NCBI RefSeq assembly: GCF_008629695.1
Contig: NZ_VWSH01000001.1
Coordinates: forward strand, 399,990-463,989
Source: Taibaiella lutea
GTDB taxonomy: Bacteria; Bacteroidota; Bacteroidia; Chitinophagales; Chitinophagaceae
Length of the DNA stretch: 64,000 nucleotides
Direction: 5' to 3'
The translations under genes and the position numbers were made by a program. Position 1 is the first letter of the stretch; the number at the start of each line of letters is the position of its first letter. The notes under the pieces are model-generated. The model saw only the letters and a program-made list of their open reading frames with translations, was not told the DNA's origin and did not search any database. Of the stretch, positions 1 through 7,907 are shown piece by piece.

Positions 1-100
1 CTGAAACTTTCCAGACATAAAAACAGAAAATGAGAACGGTTATAAGAATAATGCCTATAAACCAGGCAAAAAATCTGAGTATTTTCTTAAGAATGCGCAT
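1..100 (-). CDS. N-terminus of a membrane-anchored protein, cut by the window edge
   Basis: An ATG on the minus strand (bases 98-100) opens a frame that runs without a stop to the left edge, giving 33 residues. They begin MRILKKILRFF and continue into one long hydrophobic stretch (residues about 9-29), preceded by several Lys/Arg. This is the pattern of an inner-membrane anchor or uncleaved signal. Nothing beyond the first helix is visible, so the family cannot be named. Confidence 0.6.
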   Translation of the reverse strand, partial: MRILKKILRFFAWFIGIILITVLIFCFYVWKVS

Positions 101-273
101 GTGCGGCAAAGATAGGAAGCATGGAGGTAATTAAATGGTTAAATGGGTGGATTGGTGTATGGCCGGATGATTGAAAAAACTGCTGAACTAAAAGTTGCTG
201 TTATGGTGCCGGTCCCCAGCTTTTAAGATTTGTCAACTTTTGAAAGTTGACAATCTCTTTTTTACATCTGTAC

Positions 274-303
274 AAAAAAGCCGCGCAAAATTGCGCGGCT
301 CTA
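274..303 (-). terminator. Intrinsic terminator of frr
   Basis: Perfect 10-bp inverted repeat AGCCGCGCAA / TTGCGCGGCT (279-288 and 291-300). On the minus strand it is followed by a run of six T (273-279 region). It lies just downstream of the frr stop codon, in the orientation expected for a Rho-independent terminator of that gene. Confidence 0.85.
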
Positions 304-320
304 CAATATTTTAATAAAAA

Positions 321-884
321 TCAGATAGTCATGATTTCTTTCTCTTTGTCTTTGCAATGTTGGTCAACAGCAGCTATATTCTTGTCCGTAATACCCTGAA
401 TGCGTGTTTCCGCATCTTTTGCTTCATCTTCGCTCAAACCGTCTTTCTGTAGTTTCTTCACTTGTTCAATCATATCACGACGGATATTTCTCAATGCAAT
501 TTTGCCTTGCTCACCCTCAGCATTTACTCTTTTCACCAATTCCTTACGACGTTCTTCCGTTAATGGCGGTAAAAACAACCGAATCATGATACCATCATTC
601 TGCGGTGTAACACCCAGATTAGCTTGCATGATAGACCTTTCTATAGGCTGGATCATGCTTTTTTCCCAGGGCTGTAAAGTCAGTGTACGCGCATCGGCTA
701 CCGTTACGTTTGCAACCTGGTTTAAAGGCGTCGGAGAGCCATAATAGTCAACCATCAAACCTTCCAGCATTTGCGGGTTTGCTTTCCCCGCTCTTACTTT
801 CTGTAATTCGCCTTCCAAGTGAACAATGGCTTTGTTCATTAAATCACTTGTATTATGAATAATATTATCTACTTGTTCAGACAT
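321..884 (-). CDS. frr: Ribosome recycling factor
   Basis: 187 residues, the usual size of the family (about 185). The product, with EF-G, splits the post-termination ribosome. Visible hallmarks are the R-A-G-K-A-N-P stretch at residues 31-37 (conserved RTGRA/HP-type region of helix 1), the TLTLQPWEKSMIQPIERSI segment of the beta domain, and the C-terminal helices starting at EERRKELVK (about 110) with the basic RNIRRD motif near 133. The ATG start is well placed behind a strong Bacteroidota promoter. A clear terminator follows, so the gene appears to be monocistronic. No anomalies seen. Confidence 0.97.
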   Translation of the reverse strand: MSEQVDNIIHNTSDLMNKAIVHLEGELQKVRAGKANPQMLEGLMVDYYGSPTPLNQVANVTVADARTLTLQPWEKSMIQPIERSIMQANLGVTPQNDGIMIRLFLPPLTEERRKELVKRVNAEGEQGKIALRNIRRDMIEQVKKLQKDGLSEDEAKDAETRIQGITDKNIAAVDQHCKDKEKEIMTI

Positions 885-909
885 AATTTAATGTGTTTTT
901 CAAGGGTAG

Positions 910-941
910 CAAAAGTAACAAACAGGAATTCAAATGCCAAA
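910..941 (-). promoter_or_regulatory. Bacteroidota-type promoter of frr
   Basis: Read on the minus strand, 910-917 is TACTTTTG, a match to the Bacteroidota -7 consensus TAnnTTTG. TTTG at 938-941 supplies the -33 element with 20 bp between them. The box lies about 25 bp upstream of the frr ATG. The match is by eye; no start site is known. Confidence 0.65.
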
Positions 942-971
942 TTTTAGATTTGAGATGTTAGTGTCCGGGAT

Positions 972-1829
972 TCAGGATTTCCAAGCCATCAGCATCCGGT
1001 CATTTTCCTGCATGTCCTTTCTTAATGTTGTATGCCAGTTCCTGCTATTGTAAAAAGACTGCGTTTCCTTTGCAAAATCCCGGTGTAATTCCATGAAAAG
1101 AACGCCGCTCTGATGCATTTTTTCCTGGGCGAAACCTTCAATGGCTTTATAAAATTGCTGTGCATCATTATTTGTCACGAATAAAGCCTGATGCGGTTCA
1201 TATTGCAAAACATTCGGCAAAATAGTTTCTTTTTCCTGTAAAGTAATATAAGGAGGGTTACTCACTATAACATCAAATTCAGGGAGCAAGCCCCATGTTG
1301 CCTTGTCTAAAATATCGTTTTGCCTCCAGTCAATCTCCAGTCCGGTATCATTGGCATTCTTTTTAGCGATGTTCAATGCCCCTTCAGCAATATCAATAGC
1401 GGTTACTTTTGATTCCGGAATATGCTTTTTCAATGCCAGTGCGATGCAACCGCTACCTGTTCCGATATCTAAAATAGCAGGCTCTGTTATGTTTTGCGAT
1501 TGACAATATTTAATAATCCAGTCTACCAATTCTTCGGTTTCCGGCCTTGGAACCAAAACATTTTCATCCACAAACAATTTCATATCCATAAAATAACATT
1601 CGCCCAAAACATATTGCACAGGCCGGTGTTGCAGCAATTCATTGATATAACCCTCCAGTTCCGCTTGCTGCAAATCCGTCAGTTCCTGCTTTGCATTCAT
1701 TTTTTGTATCAGTCTGGTAAAGCCTGTAAGCGATTCCAAAACCCATACGGTTATGTTTTCTGCTTCTGAAACATCATATATTGTCTGTAATCTTTCGGTT
1801 AAATATTGATGCGCATCCTGAATTGTCAT
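972..1829 (-). CDS. prmC: Peptide chain release factor N5-glutamine methyltransferase (PrmC/HemK)
   Basis: 285 residues, the usual length. The enzyme methylates the glutamine of the GGQ motif in release factors RF1 and RF2 using S-adenosylmethionine. The N-terminal helical domain (about 1-90) is followed by the PRPETE signature (94-99), the SAM-binding loop LDIGTGSGCIA (120-130), and the family-diagnostic NPPY at 191-194 that holds the glutamine substrate. A possible -7 box (TATTTTTG on the minus strand, 1834-1841) lies directly upstream, but I see no good -33. Divergent from recN. Confidence 0.96.
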   Translation of the reverse strand: MTIQDAHQYLTERLQTIYDVSEAENITVWVLESLTGFTRLIQKMNAKQELTDLQQAELEGYINELLQHRPVQYVLGECYFMDMKLFVDENVLVPRPETEELVDWIIKYCQSQNITEPAILDIGTGSGCIALALKKHIPESKVTAIDIAEGALNIAKKNANDTGLEIDWRQNDILDKATWGLLPEFDVIVSNPPYITLQEKETILPNVLQYEPHQALFVTNNDAQQFYKAIEGFAQEKMHQSGVLFMELHRDFAKETQSFYNSRNWHTTLRKDMQENDRMLMAWKS

Positions 1830-1867
1830 GCGGCAAAAATAGATTTTAAACAGAAAATATTATCCAT

Positions 1868-1970
1868 AAAACCTTATAGGTTTTTGAAACCTATAAGGTT
1901 TAGGAGTTGAAACCTATAAGGTTTAGGAGTTGAAACCTATAAGGTTAAGTTTTGAAACCTGTAAGGTTTA
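1868..1970. repeat. Cluster of short palindrome-like repeats between prmC and recN
   Basis: Five copies of a 15-bp near-palindrome of the form AAACCTATAAGGTTT lie in about 100 bp. The first copy is inverted (AAACCTTATAGGTTT at 1868-1882). The next two are followed by the same spacer TAGGAGTTG, giving a 24-bp direct repeat. The last copy carries one change (CTGT for CTAT). The cluster fills the space between two divergent genes and has no coding potential. Copies can form small cruciforms or hairpins. Confidence 0.85.
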
Positions 1971-2014
1971 CCGCAGAAATAATTCAAAATGGCTTTTATT
2001 CCTGACACAACCAT

Positions 2015-2022
2015 TAAATTTG
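2015..2022 (+). promoter_or_regulatory. Possible -7 promoter box of recN
   Basis: TAAATTTG matches TAnnTTTG and ends 13 bp before the recN ATG, which would leave a very short leader. No convincing TTTG lies about 20 bp further upstream, so this is tentative. Confidence 0.35.
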
Positions 2023-2035
2023 CCATTGAATCATT

Positions 2036-3694
2036 ATGCTACAGAAATTATACATCCGCAATTACGTACTCATAGATAAACTTGAAATTACATTCGACCC
2101 TTACCTGAATGTAATAACAGGCGAAACCGGTGCCGGTAAGTCTATTATACTCGGCGCATTATCGTTGATTCTCGGCGAACGTGCCGACACTTCCGTGCTG
2201 ATAAACCGTGAAGATAAAAGTGTAGTGGAAGCCAGTTTCAAAACCGAAAAGAATATCTATTTCAATAGTCTGTTAAAGCGTGAAGAGTTAGACATCGAGC
2301 CTGTTACTATTATCCGCAGGGAAATAAGCGCAAGCGGTAAAAGCAGGGCTTTTGTAAATGATACGCCTGTAACGCTTACAACATTGAACGAGCTTACATC
2401 GGCATTGGTGGACATGCACAGGCAATTTGACAACCGCGCCTTGCAGGAGAATACTTTTATGTATGAAGTGATAGATGCTGTTGCGGAAAACCAGTCATTG
2501 TTGCAGGAATATAAACTACAATTCTCAGCCTATAAACAATTGCAACAGCAATATAAAAAATTGGCTGAAAGTCAGAGCCAGTGGCAGAAAGAAGCTGATT
2601 ACAAACAATTTCTTTTTGATGAACTGGAGCAGGCTGCGTTTAAGGAAAACGAGATAGAAGATGCAGAAATTCATTTAAAGCAACTGAGCCATGCGGAACA
2701 AATAAAAGCGACGTTGCAATTGGTTTACGGTTCATTGGAAGAAGGCGAACAGCCACTTAATAATGAATTAAAGCGCATGCTGCAACAACTGCAAACAATT
2801 GTAAATGTGCAGCCCGGCACCGAAGCATTAGTACAAAGAATGGAAAGTGCATTGCTGGAATTAAGAGATATAGCAGGTGAGCTGGATGACCTGCAAGGCA
2901 AAGTGGATTTGGATCCTGAACAATTAAGCTTTTTACAGGAACGCATTGATGCCGGCTACAGGTTATTTAAGAAACACGGCGTTTCGGCTACTGCAGAATT
3001 ATTAGCCATCTATGCGCAATTATCGTCTGAACTGGAAGCACAAAACAATTCAGACACAGCATTAAAACAATTAGAAGAACAAATAGCGCAATCGGAAAAA
3101 GAGCTGAATCATCAGGCTAAAGAATTGCATAACCGGAGAATTAAAACGGCTCCTGAATTTTCAAAGAAAGTAAACGAATTATTGAAACTGGTTGGCATGC
3201 CTAACGCCATTCTTCAGGTAGAAGTCAGTGATTCCAAAGCCTTGCATGAATTCGGAACCGACCATATTCAGTTTATGTTTGACGCCAACAAAAGCGGCAA
3301 ATTCTCCCCTGTCGAAAAAGCGGCATCAGGCGGTGAAATGAGCAGGATTATGCTTTGCATTAAAGCGCTGACTGCAAAAGCGCTGGCGTTGCCGACATTG
3401 ATTTTTGATGAAGTAGATTCAGGCATTTCGGGTGAAGCTGCGAAACAGGTAGGCATACTGCTGCGTTCTTTAAGCCAGTATCATCAGGTACTCTGCATTA
3501 CGCACCAGCCACAGGTTGCAGGTAAAGGCACCAGCCATTATTTTGTTTATAAAACTACAGGGACCGATGATAAAGTAAAAACAAATATCAGGCTGCTGGA
3601 TAATGATGAAAGAGTGCGTGCCATTGCCCAGATGATTGGTGGTGAAAAGCCTTCTGAAGCAGCAATGGAAAATGCCAAAGAATTGGTTGGATAA
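2036..3694 (+). CDS. recN: DNA repair protein RecN
   Basis: 552 residues; an SMC-like ATPase that organises DNA ends at double-strand breaks during recombination repair. Walker A is GETGAGKS (29-36). The N- and C-terminal ATPase halves are separated by an antiparallel coiled coil rich in Q, E, K and L (about 155-380). The signature SGGEMSRI lies near residue 431, followed by Walker B LIFDEVDSGISG (about 453-464) and the switch region CITHQPQVA. Start chosen because MLQKLYIRNYVLID is the canonical N-terminus. Followed by a strong hairpin. Standard core gene. Confidence 0.97.
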   Translation: MLQKLYIRNYVLIDKLEITFDPYLNVITGETGAGKSIILGALSLILGERADTSVLINREDKSVVEASFKTEKNIYFNSLLKREELDIEPVTIIRREISASGKSRAFVNDTPVTLTTLNELTSALVDMHRQFDNRALQENTFMYEVIDAVAENQSLLQEYKLQFSAYKQLQQQYKKLAESQSQWQKEADYKQFLFDELEQAAFKENEIEDAEIHLKQLSHAEQIKATLQLVYGSLEEGEQPLNNELKRMLQQLQTIVNVQPGTEALVQRMESALLELRDIAGELDDLQGKVDLDPEQLSFLQERIDAGYRLFKKHGVSATAELLAIYAQLSSELEAQNNSDTALKQLEEQIAQSEKELNHQAKELHNRRIKTAPEFSKKVNELLKLVGMPNAILQVEVSDSKALHEFGTDHIQFMFDANKSGKFSPVEKAASGGEMSRIMLCIKALTAKALALPTLIFDEVDSGISGEAAKQVGILLRSLSQYHQVLCITHQPQVAGKGTSHYFVYKTTGTDDKVKTNIRLLDNDERVRAIAQMIGGEKPSEAAMENAKELVG

Positions 3695-3715
3695 TAGCAT
3701 TTATAAAAAGACAAT

Positions 3716-3753
3716 AACTTAAATAGCCGCCTTTACAGGCGGCTATTTAAGTT
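3716..3753 (+). terminator. Long hairpin after recN
   Basis: Perfect 16-bp inverted repeat (3716-3731 and 3738-3753; core ATAGCCGCC / GGCGGCTAT) with a TTTACA loop, 22 bp after the recN stop. The 3' side is AT-rich rather than a clean T run. It is most likely the recN terminator. Confidence 0.7.
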
Positions 3754-3839
3754 CATAATCCTGAAAGAACAGCACAGAATAAATTTTCATCATGTCCGTA
3801 AGATGACAAAAAAGCACAAGATGAACATTTTTTCGTATC

Positions 3840-4343
3840 AATAAGTTCCAACTATTAAACAAATCTGTTACTATAATTAACTTATTTGGTAATCTAATTA
3901 ACTTATTTGTTACTATAATTAACTCATTTGTTAGTTTAATTAACTTATTTGGCAATTTAATTAATTTATTTGGTAATTAAATTAATCCACATGCCACTAT
4001 AATTCTCAAATAAGTTAATTTAATTCATCTTTATGAGAATAAAATTAACTCTGTTGACAATTAAATTTACATAAAAGTGAATTTAATTCACTTTTATGAG
4101 AATAAAATTAACTCCACTGACAATAAAATTTACATCTAAGTGAATTCATTTCATTTTTATGAGCATAAAACTATCTCTATTGACAATTAAGTTTACATTT
4201 AAGTGAATTAAATTCATTTATTTGGTAATTAATTTAACTTATTCGACAATTAATTTAACTTATTTAACAATTATACTTACAAATAAATGAATTTAATTCA
4301 TTTATTTGTTAATAATAGTATCAAAATACGTTCATTATTTGTC
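3840..4343. repeat. Array A: 24 degenerate units with exact 21-bp period
   Basis: Cutting the sequence every 21 bases from 3840 to 4343 gives 24 consecutive units with no insertion or deletion. Most follow a pattern such as TTATTTGGTAATnTAATTAA plus one base, with an AATT or TAATT core in the second half. There is a higher-order level: 4029-4091, 4092-4154 and 4155-4217 are three copies of a 63-bp block (first two about 84% alike by hand count). Some units are palindromic: 4280-4308 is a 29-bp odd palindrome with arms CAAATAAATGAATT. The minus strand of the left part reads open with a seven-residue period, which I take as a by-product of 21 = 3 x 7, not a gene. The array lies between the convergent recN and 4532-5560 genes. 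Confidence 0.9.
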
Positions 4344-4374
4344 AAAGGCTTGCTGCTTTCTTTCTACCAACCTA

Positions 4375-4426
4375 AAATGCCTGTGTGCCGTTCCTGTCAA
4401 CAGGAATAGGCATACAGGCATTTTTT
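4375..4426. terminator. Large bidirectional hairpin terminator
   Basis: Outer stem AAATGCCTGTGTGCC / GGCATACAGGCATTT and inner stem TTCCTGT / ACAGGAA form one long hairpin. It is followed by six T on the plus strand and four T on the minus strand. It lies about 105 bp beyond the stop of the minus-strand gene at 4532-5560 and separates it from the repeat array. Confidence 0.75.
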
Positions 4427-4531
4427 CAAATGAAATTGTGTTGAAGGGATAAGATAGAAGATTATAACATGGAGTGCAAACCCTGTTGTGTTAGTGATAA
4501 TTTCTCCCTGTCCCTCAATTATACAGTTGTC

Positions 4532-5560
4532 TTAGTTGTTAATTATCAAAGCCTCATGCTGCACGCCTTCATTACCATATATATTAATGCTGTAAGCACC
4601 GCTCATTAACATGGATGTAGGAATAAAAACATTATTGACACCCGTAGCATAATCTTTTCCCTTAATAGTTTGCACCACCCTGCCGCTCATGTCGGTAACA
4701 TTAATGCTTAAATAACTTGCCTTCGCTAAATCAAAAGATATATTAGCGCCATTTCTGCCTGCCGGATTGGGAAATAACTTAACTCCCTTAAGACCGGAAA
4801 TTTCAGCAATGCCGGTAGTTGGCAGAGATGCTTTTTTTGCATTAACTACTTTGTAGGTTGTTCCTTCCTTTTTATAGATAATAACATAAACTTCCAGTTT
4901 ATTCGCAACCCATCCCTGTGCAATATCCATTGTAAAAGCCTTTGTATATTCAGCATTGGCATTTACAGATCCATTCACCAAATTTTGTCCCCAGGGCGAC
5001 AAATCCGTATTCATCGACCCCCTTAAAATATGATGATGGCCTACCATTCCTGTTTGCCCGTTCTGAGTAGCCAATACGCTATCTTCAACCACATAAGCGG
5101 CTACATAATAATCGCCGGTAGTATTAGACCAGAATTTTGTTTTGGTATTTAAGGTAATCTTATTATTGGCGATAGTGTAAACACCTGCAGGACTTACAAC
5201 CGGGGCTGTTGTATATACAGGATTATACACATTTTGAACACTACTCAGAATAAACCCGCCGTCCGTATTATTCACCATAAAAGTAGGATACCCCGTTATC
5301 GGGAAATTACTTTCAAATGCATCGTAGCAATTTGCATCCATTGTTGCAGGCGTGCTGGAACCCATAACACCAATATAGTATCCTTTATCTCCTAAATCTC
5401 CGATAATATCTTCTGCTAATTCCCAGCCCCATTCACCACAAGGGCCGCACCATGTTTCTGTGAACTTGAAAACAACCGAACGGGATTTCATGTCCGGTAC
5501 CTGGGCAAAAAGTGTTGCTGACGCACTAACGCATAGTGCTGCAAGTAATAGCTTTTTCAT
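4532..5560 (-). CDS. Omp28-like secreted thioredoxin-fold protein with T9SS sorting domain
   Basis: 342 residues. A cleavable signal peptide (residues 1-20, ending ATLFAQ) is followed by a domain with the thioredoxin-type active site WCGPC (37-41) and the Omp28-related pattern (YPTFMVNN, HHHILRGS). The C-terminal ~85 residues, starting FPNPAGRNG, form a type A T9SS sorting domain ending GAYSINIYGN...IINN. The protein is therefore expected to cross the outer membrane through the Por machinery and be anchored or released at the surface. A CXXC redox motif on a T9SS cargo suggests thiol-disulfide chemistry outside the cell, but that is inference. Monocistronic by layout. Confidence 0.85.
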   Translation of the reverse strand: MKKLLLAALCVSASATLFAQVPDMKSRSVVFKFTETWCGPCGEWGWELAEDIIGDLGDKGYYIGVMGSSTPATMDANCYDAFESNFPITGYPTFMVNNTDGGFILSSVQNVYNPVYTTAPVVSPAGVYTIANNKITLNTKTKFWSNTTGDYYVAAYVVEDSVLATQNGQTGMVGHHHILRGSMNTDLSPWGQNLVNGSVNANAEYTKAFTMDIAQGWVANKLEVYVIIYKKEGTTYKVVNAKKASLPTTGIAEISGLKGVKLFPNPAGRNGANISFDLAKASYLSINVTDMSGRVVQTIKGKDYATGVNNVFIPTSMLMSGAYSINIYGNEGVQHEALIINN

Positions 5561-5723
5561 TTTTTCTTTGATTAAAATTGTGAGGCAATCATTTGGTCAA
5601 TGTAAATTTAAAAATTTAGAATACATTAACAAATATCAAGACACAACATATCCATGCGGTTATCAGCTATTTGTACACTATTGATAAGGAGAGGGTTCCT
5701 TTGAAACGGGGGGAAGATTACTG

Positions 5724-7664
5724 TTATCTGATGATTACAATCTTCATCAGTTCTTTTTCACGTTGCTTTAGCGCCTGGTGTGATTTTTGCAACATCATTA
5801 TTTTCTGAATGTCCTGCTCATGTTGCATCTGTTTCATGTTTTCATTCAGCAAACGGCGCAACAGCTTCAGTTCAAAGTAGGCAAAGGTGCTGTCTATTTC
5901 TTCAATATAGATTTGTTCGCCATGCAGCACTTCCACTTTATGCTTAATATGCCAGTTCTGGCTCGGCACATAATTGACATGTAATAAATCTGCCGTTTTC
6001 TGGCGTATTACTTTGTCAAGATGGCTTGTAAAGTGGCGATGGTCGGGTATTTGCTGTGTTTCATTCCACAGGTTATAATATTCCATAACCATGCGTTTTG
6101 CCAGCGGACTTTCAAGCAGCTCCAGATCTATGGTTTCAAAAAATATTTGAGCAACCGTTCCCTGCTCTTTATAATCTTTATTTCCGTACTCTAACAGAAT
6201 ACGCAATAATTGCCATTCTTCGTTGTATTCCTTCCGGCCAATCTCAACAATGATCGATTCACCGGTTTCTTCATCAAAATAAATTTCAGGTTCATCTTCC
6301 ACAGGTGCAGACTGTCCCTGCTTGCGCTCCTGTTGCCTCTGGTCCTGATTTAACCTGTCCCTGATGAATTTATTGACAAGATTGATCAGGCCGCTTTCAT
6401 CAATATCCAGTTGCCTTGCACTTTCCTTTATGTAATCGGCCTGAATGGAAAAATCTTCCGTTTTATTAATCTTCGAAATCGTTTCGGCAATTTCGTTTAC
6501 AAGATGCGATTTTTTCACAGGGTCATTCCCTATTTCCTTCAAACCCAGTCCCAGCCTGAACCTTATAACATCCTGCTTGTTTTCTTCAATAAATTTATTG
6601 AAAGCATCCGCTCCCTTTTTCTGAACAAAACTATCAGGATCTTCCCCGTCGGGAAGCAAAACAAGCTTCACATTAAAACTTTCAGACAAAGCCATATCCA
6701 AACCACGCATGGCAGCTTTAATACCTGCAGCATCGCCATCATAAAGAATGGTAAGGTTTTTGGTGAGATTACTAATAAGCTTTAATTGCCCTTCGGTAAG
6801 GGAAGTACCGCTGGAAGAAACGACATTGGTAACGCCGCCCTGGTGTAAAGAAATGACATCGGTATAGCCTTCAACCAAATAGCATTCATCCAGCTTACCA
6901 ATGCTTTGCCGCGACTGATAAAGACCGTAAAGCACTTTATTCTTTACGTACAATTCATTCTCGGGTGAATTGACATACTTAGGCGCATGTTCCGATTTTT
7001 TCAGGATACGTGCGCCAAAACCTAATATTCTTCCGGTATTGCTGAAGATGGGAAATATGACACGGCCTTTATAATTATCGTAAGCCCTGCCATCCCTGAC
7101 CTTTATCAGGCCCGCTTTTTCAAGCAATTCCTGTGTATGGCCTTTTGCCAAAGCCTCTGTAATAAATGCATCCCATTTATCCAGGCAATAACCCAATCTG
7201 AATTGCTCGATAATGTTGTTACGGAAACCACGTTCCTGAAAATAAGCGCCGCCAATCAATTGGCCTTCTTCATCATTGTGAAGGATATCTTCAAAATATT
7301 TAGCGGCAAATTCATTGACAATGCGAAGGCTTTCTTCAATCTGCTGTTGTTGCTTATATTCCTGCGGAGCCTCCGTTTCGTTAAGCTCTATCTGATAATA
7401 ATCTGCCAACCAGCGTATGGCTTCCACGAAAGAAAATTTCTCATATTCTTCCACAAAAGAAACTACATCACCACCCTTTCCGCAACCAAAACATTTATAA
7501 ATACCTTTGGAAGGATTGACATTAAAAGAAGGTGATTTTTCATTGTGAAAAGGACAATTGGCTATATAGCTTGCGCCACGTTTGCGCAGCTTCAAAAATT
7601 GTCCGATTACTTCTACTATATCGCTTCTGTTAATGACCTGTTGTATGGATTCCGGTGCTATCAT
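5724..7664 (-). CDS. dnaG: DNA primase
   Basis: 646 residues; makes RNA primers for replication. The N-terminal CHC2 zinc ribbon uses C37, H40, C58 and C61 (CPFH, then YKCFGCG). The TOPRIM core carries the catalytic glutamate in YLVEGYTDV (about 259-267), the SSSGTSLT loop and the DGD-type acidic motif LYDGDAAGIKA (about 306-316). The C-terminal part (from about 440, Q/E/R-rich linker) is the DnaB-helicase interaction domain, divergent as usual in this phylum. Start MIAPESIQQVINRSDIVEVI is canonical. No operon partner. Confidence 0.97.
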   Translation of the reverse strand: MIAPESIQQVINRSDIVEVIGQFLKLRKRGASYIANCPFHNEKSPSFNVNPSKGIYKCFGCGKGGDVVSFVEEYEKFSFVEAIRWLADYYQIELNETEAPQEYKQQQQIEESLRIVNEFAAKYFEDILHNDEEGQLIGGAYFQERGFRNNIIEQFRLGYCLDKWDAFITEALAKGHTQELLEKAGLIKVRDGRAYDNYKGRVIFPIFSNTGRILGFGARILKKSEHAPKYVNSPENELYVKNKVLYGLYQSRQSIGKLDECYLVEGYTDVISLHQGGVTNVVSSSGTSLTEGQLKLISNLTKNLTILYDGDAAGIKAAMRGLDMALSESFNVKLVLLPDGEDPDSFVQKKGADAFNKFIEENKQDVIRFRLGLGLKEIGNDPVKKSHLVNEIAETISKINKTEDFSIQADYIKESARQLDIDESGLINLVNKFIRDRLNQDQRQQERKQGQSAPVEDEPEIYFDEETGESIIVEIGRKEYNEEWQLLRILLEYGNKDYKEQGTVAQIFFETIDLELLESPLAKRMVMEYYNLWNETQQIPDHRHFTSHLDKVIRQKTADLLHVNYVPSQNWHIKHKVEVLHGEQIYIEEIDSTFAYFELKLLRRLLNENMKQMQHEQDIQKIMMLQKSHQALKQREKELMKIVIIR

Positions 7665-7869
7665 CTCGGTTGCGAAGTTAAATTAATTGTAGATAAACGT
7701 TGATGAAGGAACCGCACTATCTTAAAAAATATCAGCTATGGTTATAACACATTTATAATTAATAGCAATTACTCCACACATTATTCCAAAGTGTGCGAAT
7801 CATTATTCCAAAACAGCATAATTATTCATCTGACATTCATTGAAATCATGCGCGTGTTTTGTTTTTCGG

Positions 7870-7877
7870 TATTTTTG
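7870..7877 (+). promoter_or_regulatory. Possible -7 box for the 7908 gene
   Basis: TATTTTTG fits TAnnTTTG and lies 30 bp before the ATG of the following gene. The nearest TTG upstream is 27 bp away, outside the usual spacing, so only the -7 element is convincing. Confidence 0.35.
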
Positions 7878-7907
7878 AAACAGGATTACATCCAATTGTG
7901 AAATTTC

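Noticed and set aside
3743-3955. Minus-strand open frame of 70 codons with NKLI.LT repeats
   Set aside because: It is the reading of array A; the seven-residue period follows from the 21-bp unit and the frame has no plausible protein features.
3840-4343. CRISPR array
   Set aside because: No constant repeat with unique spacers; all 21 bases of each unit are degenerate and no cas gene is near.
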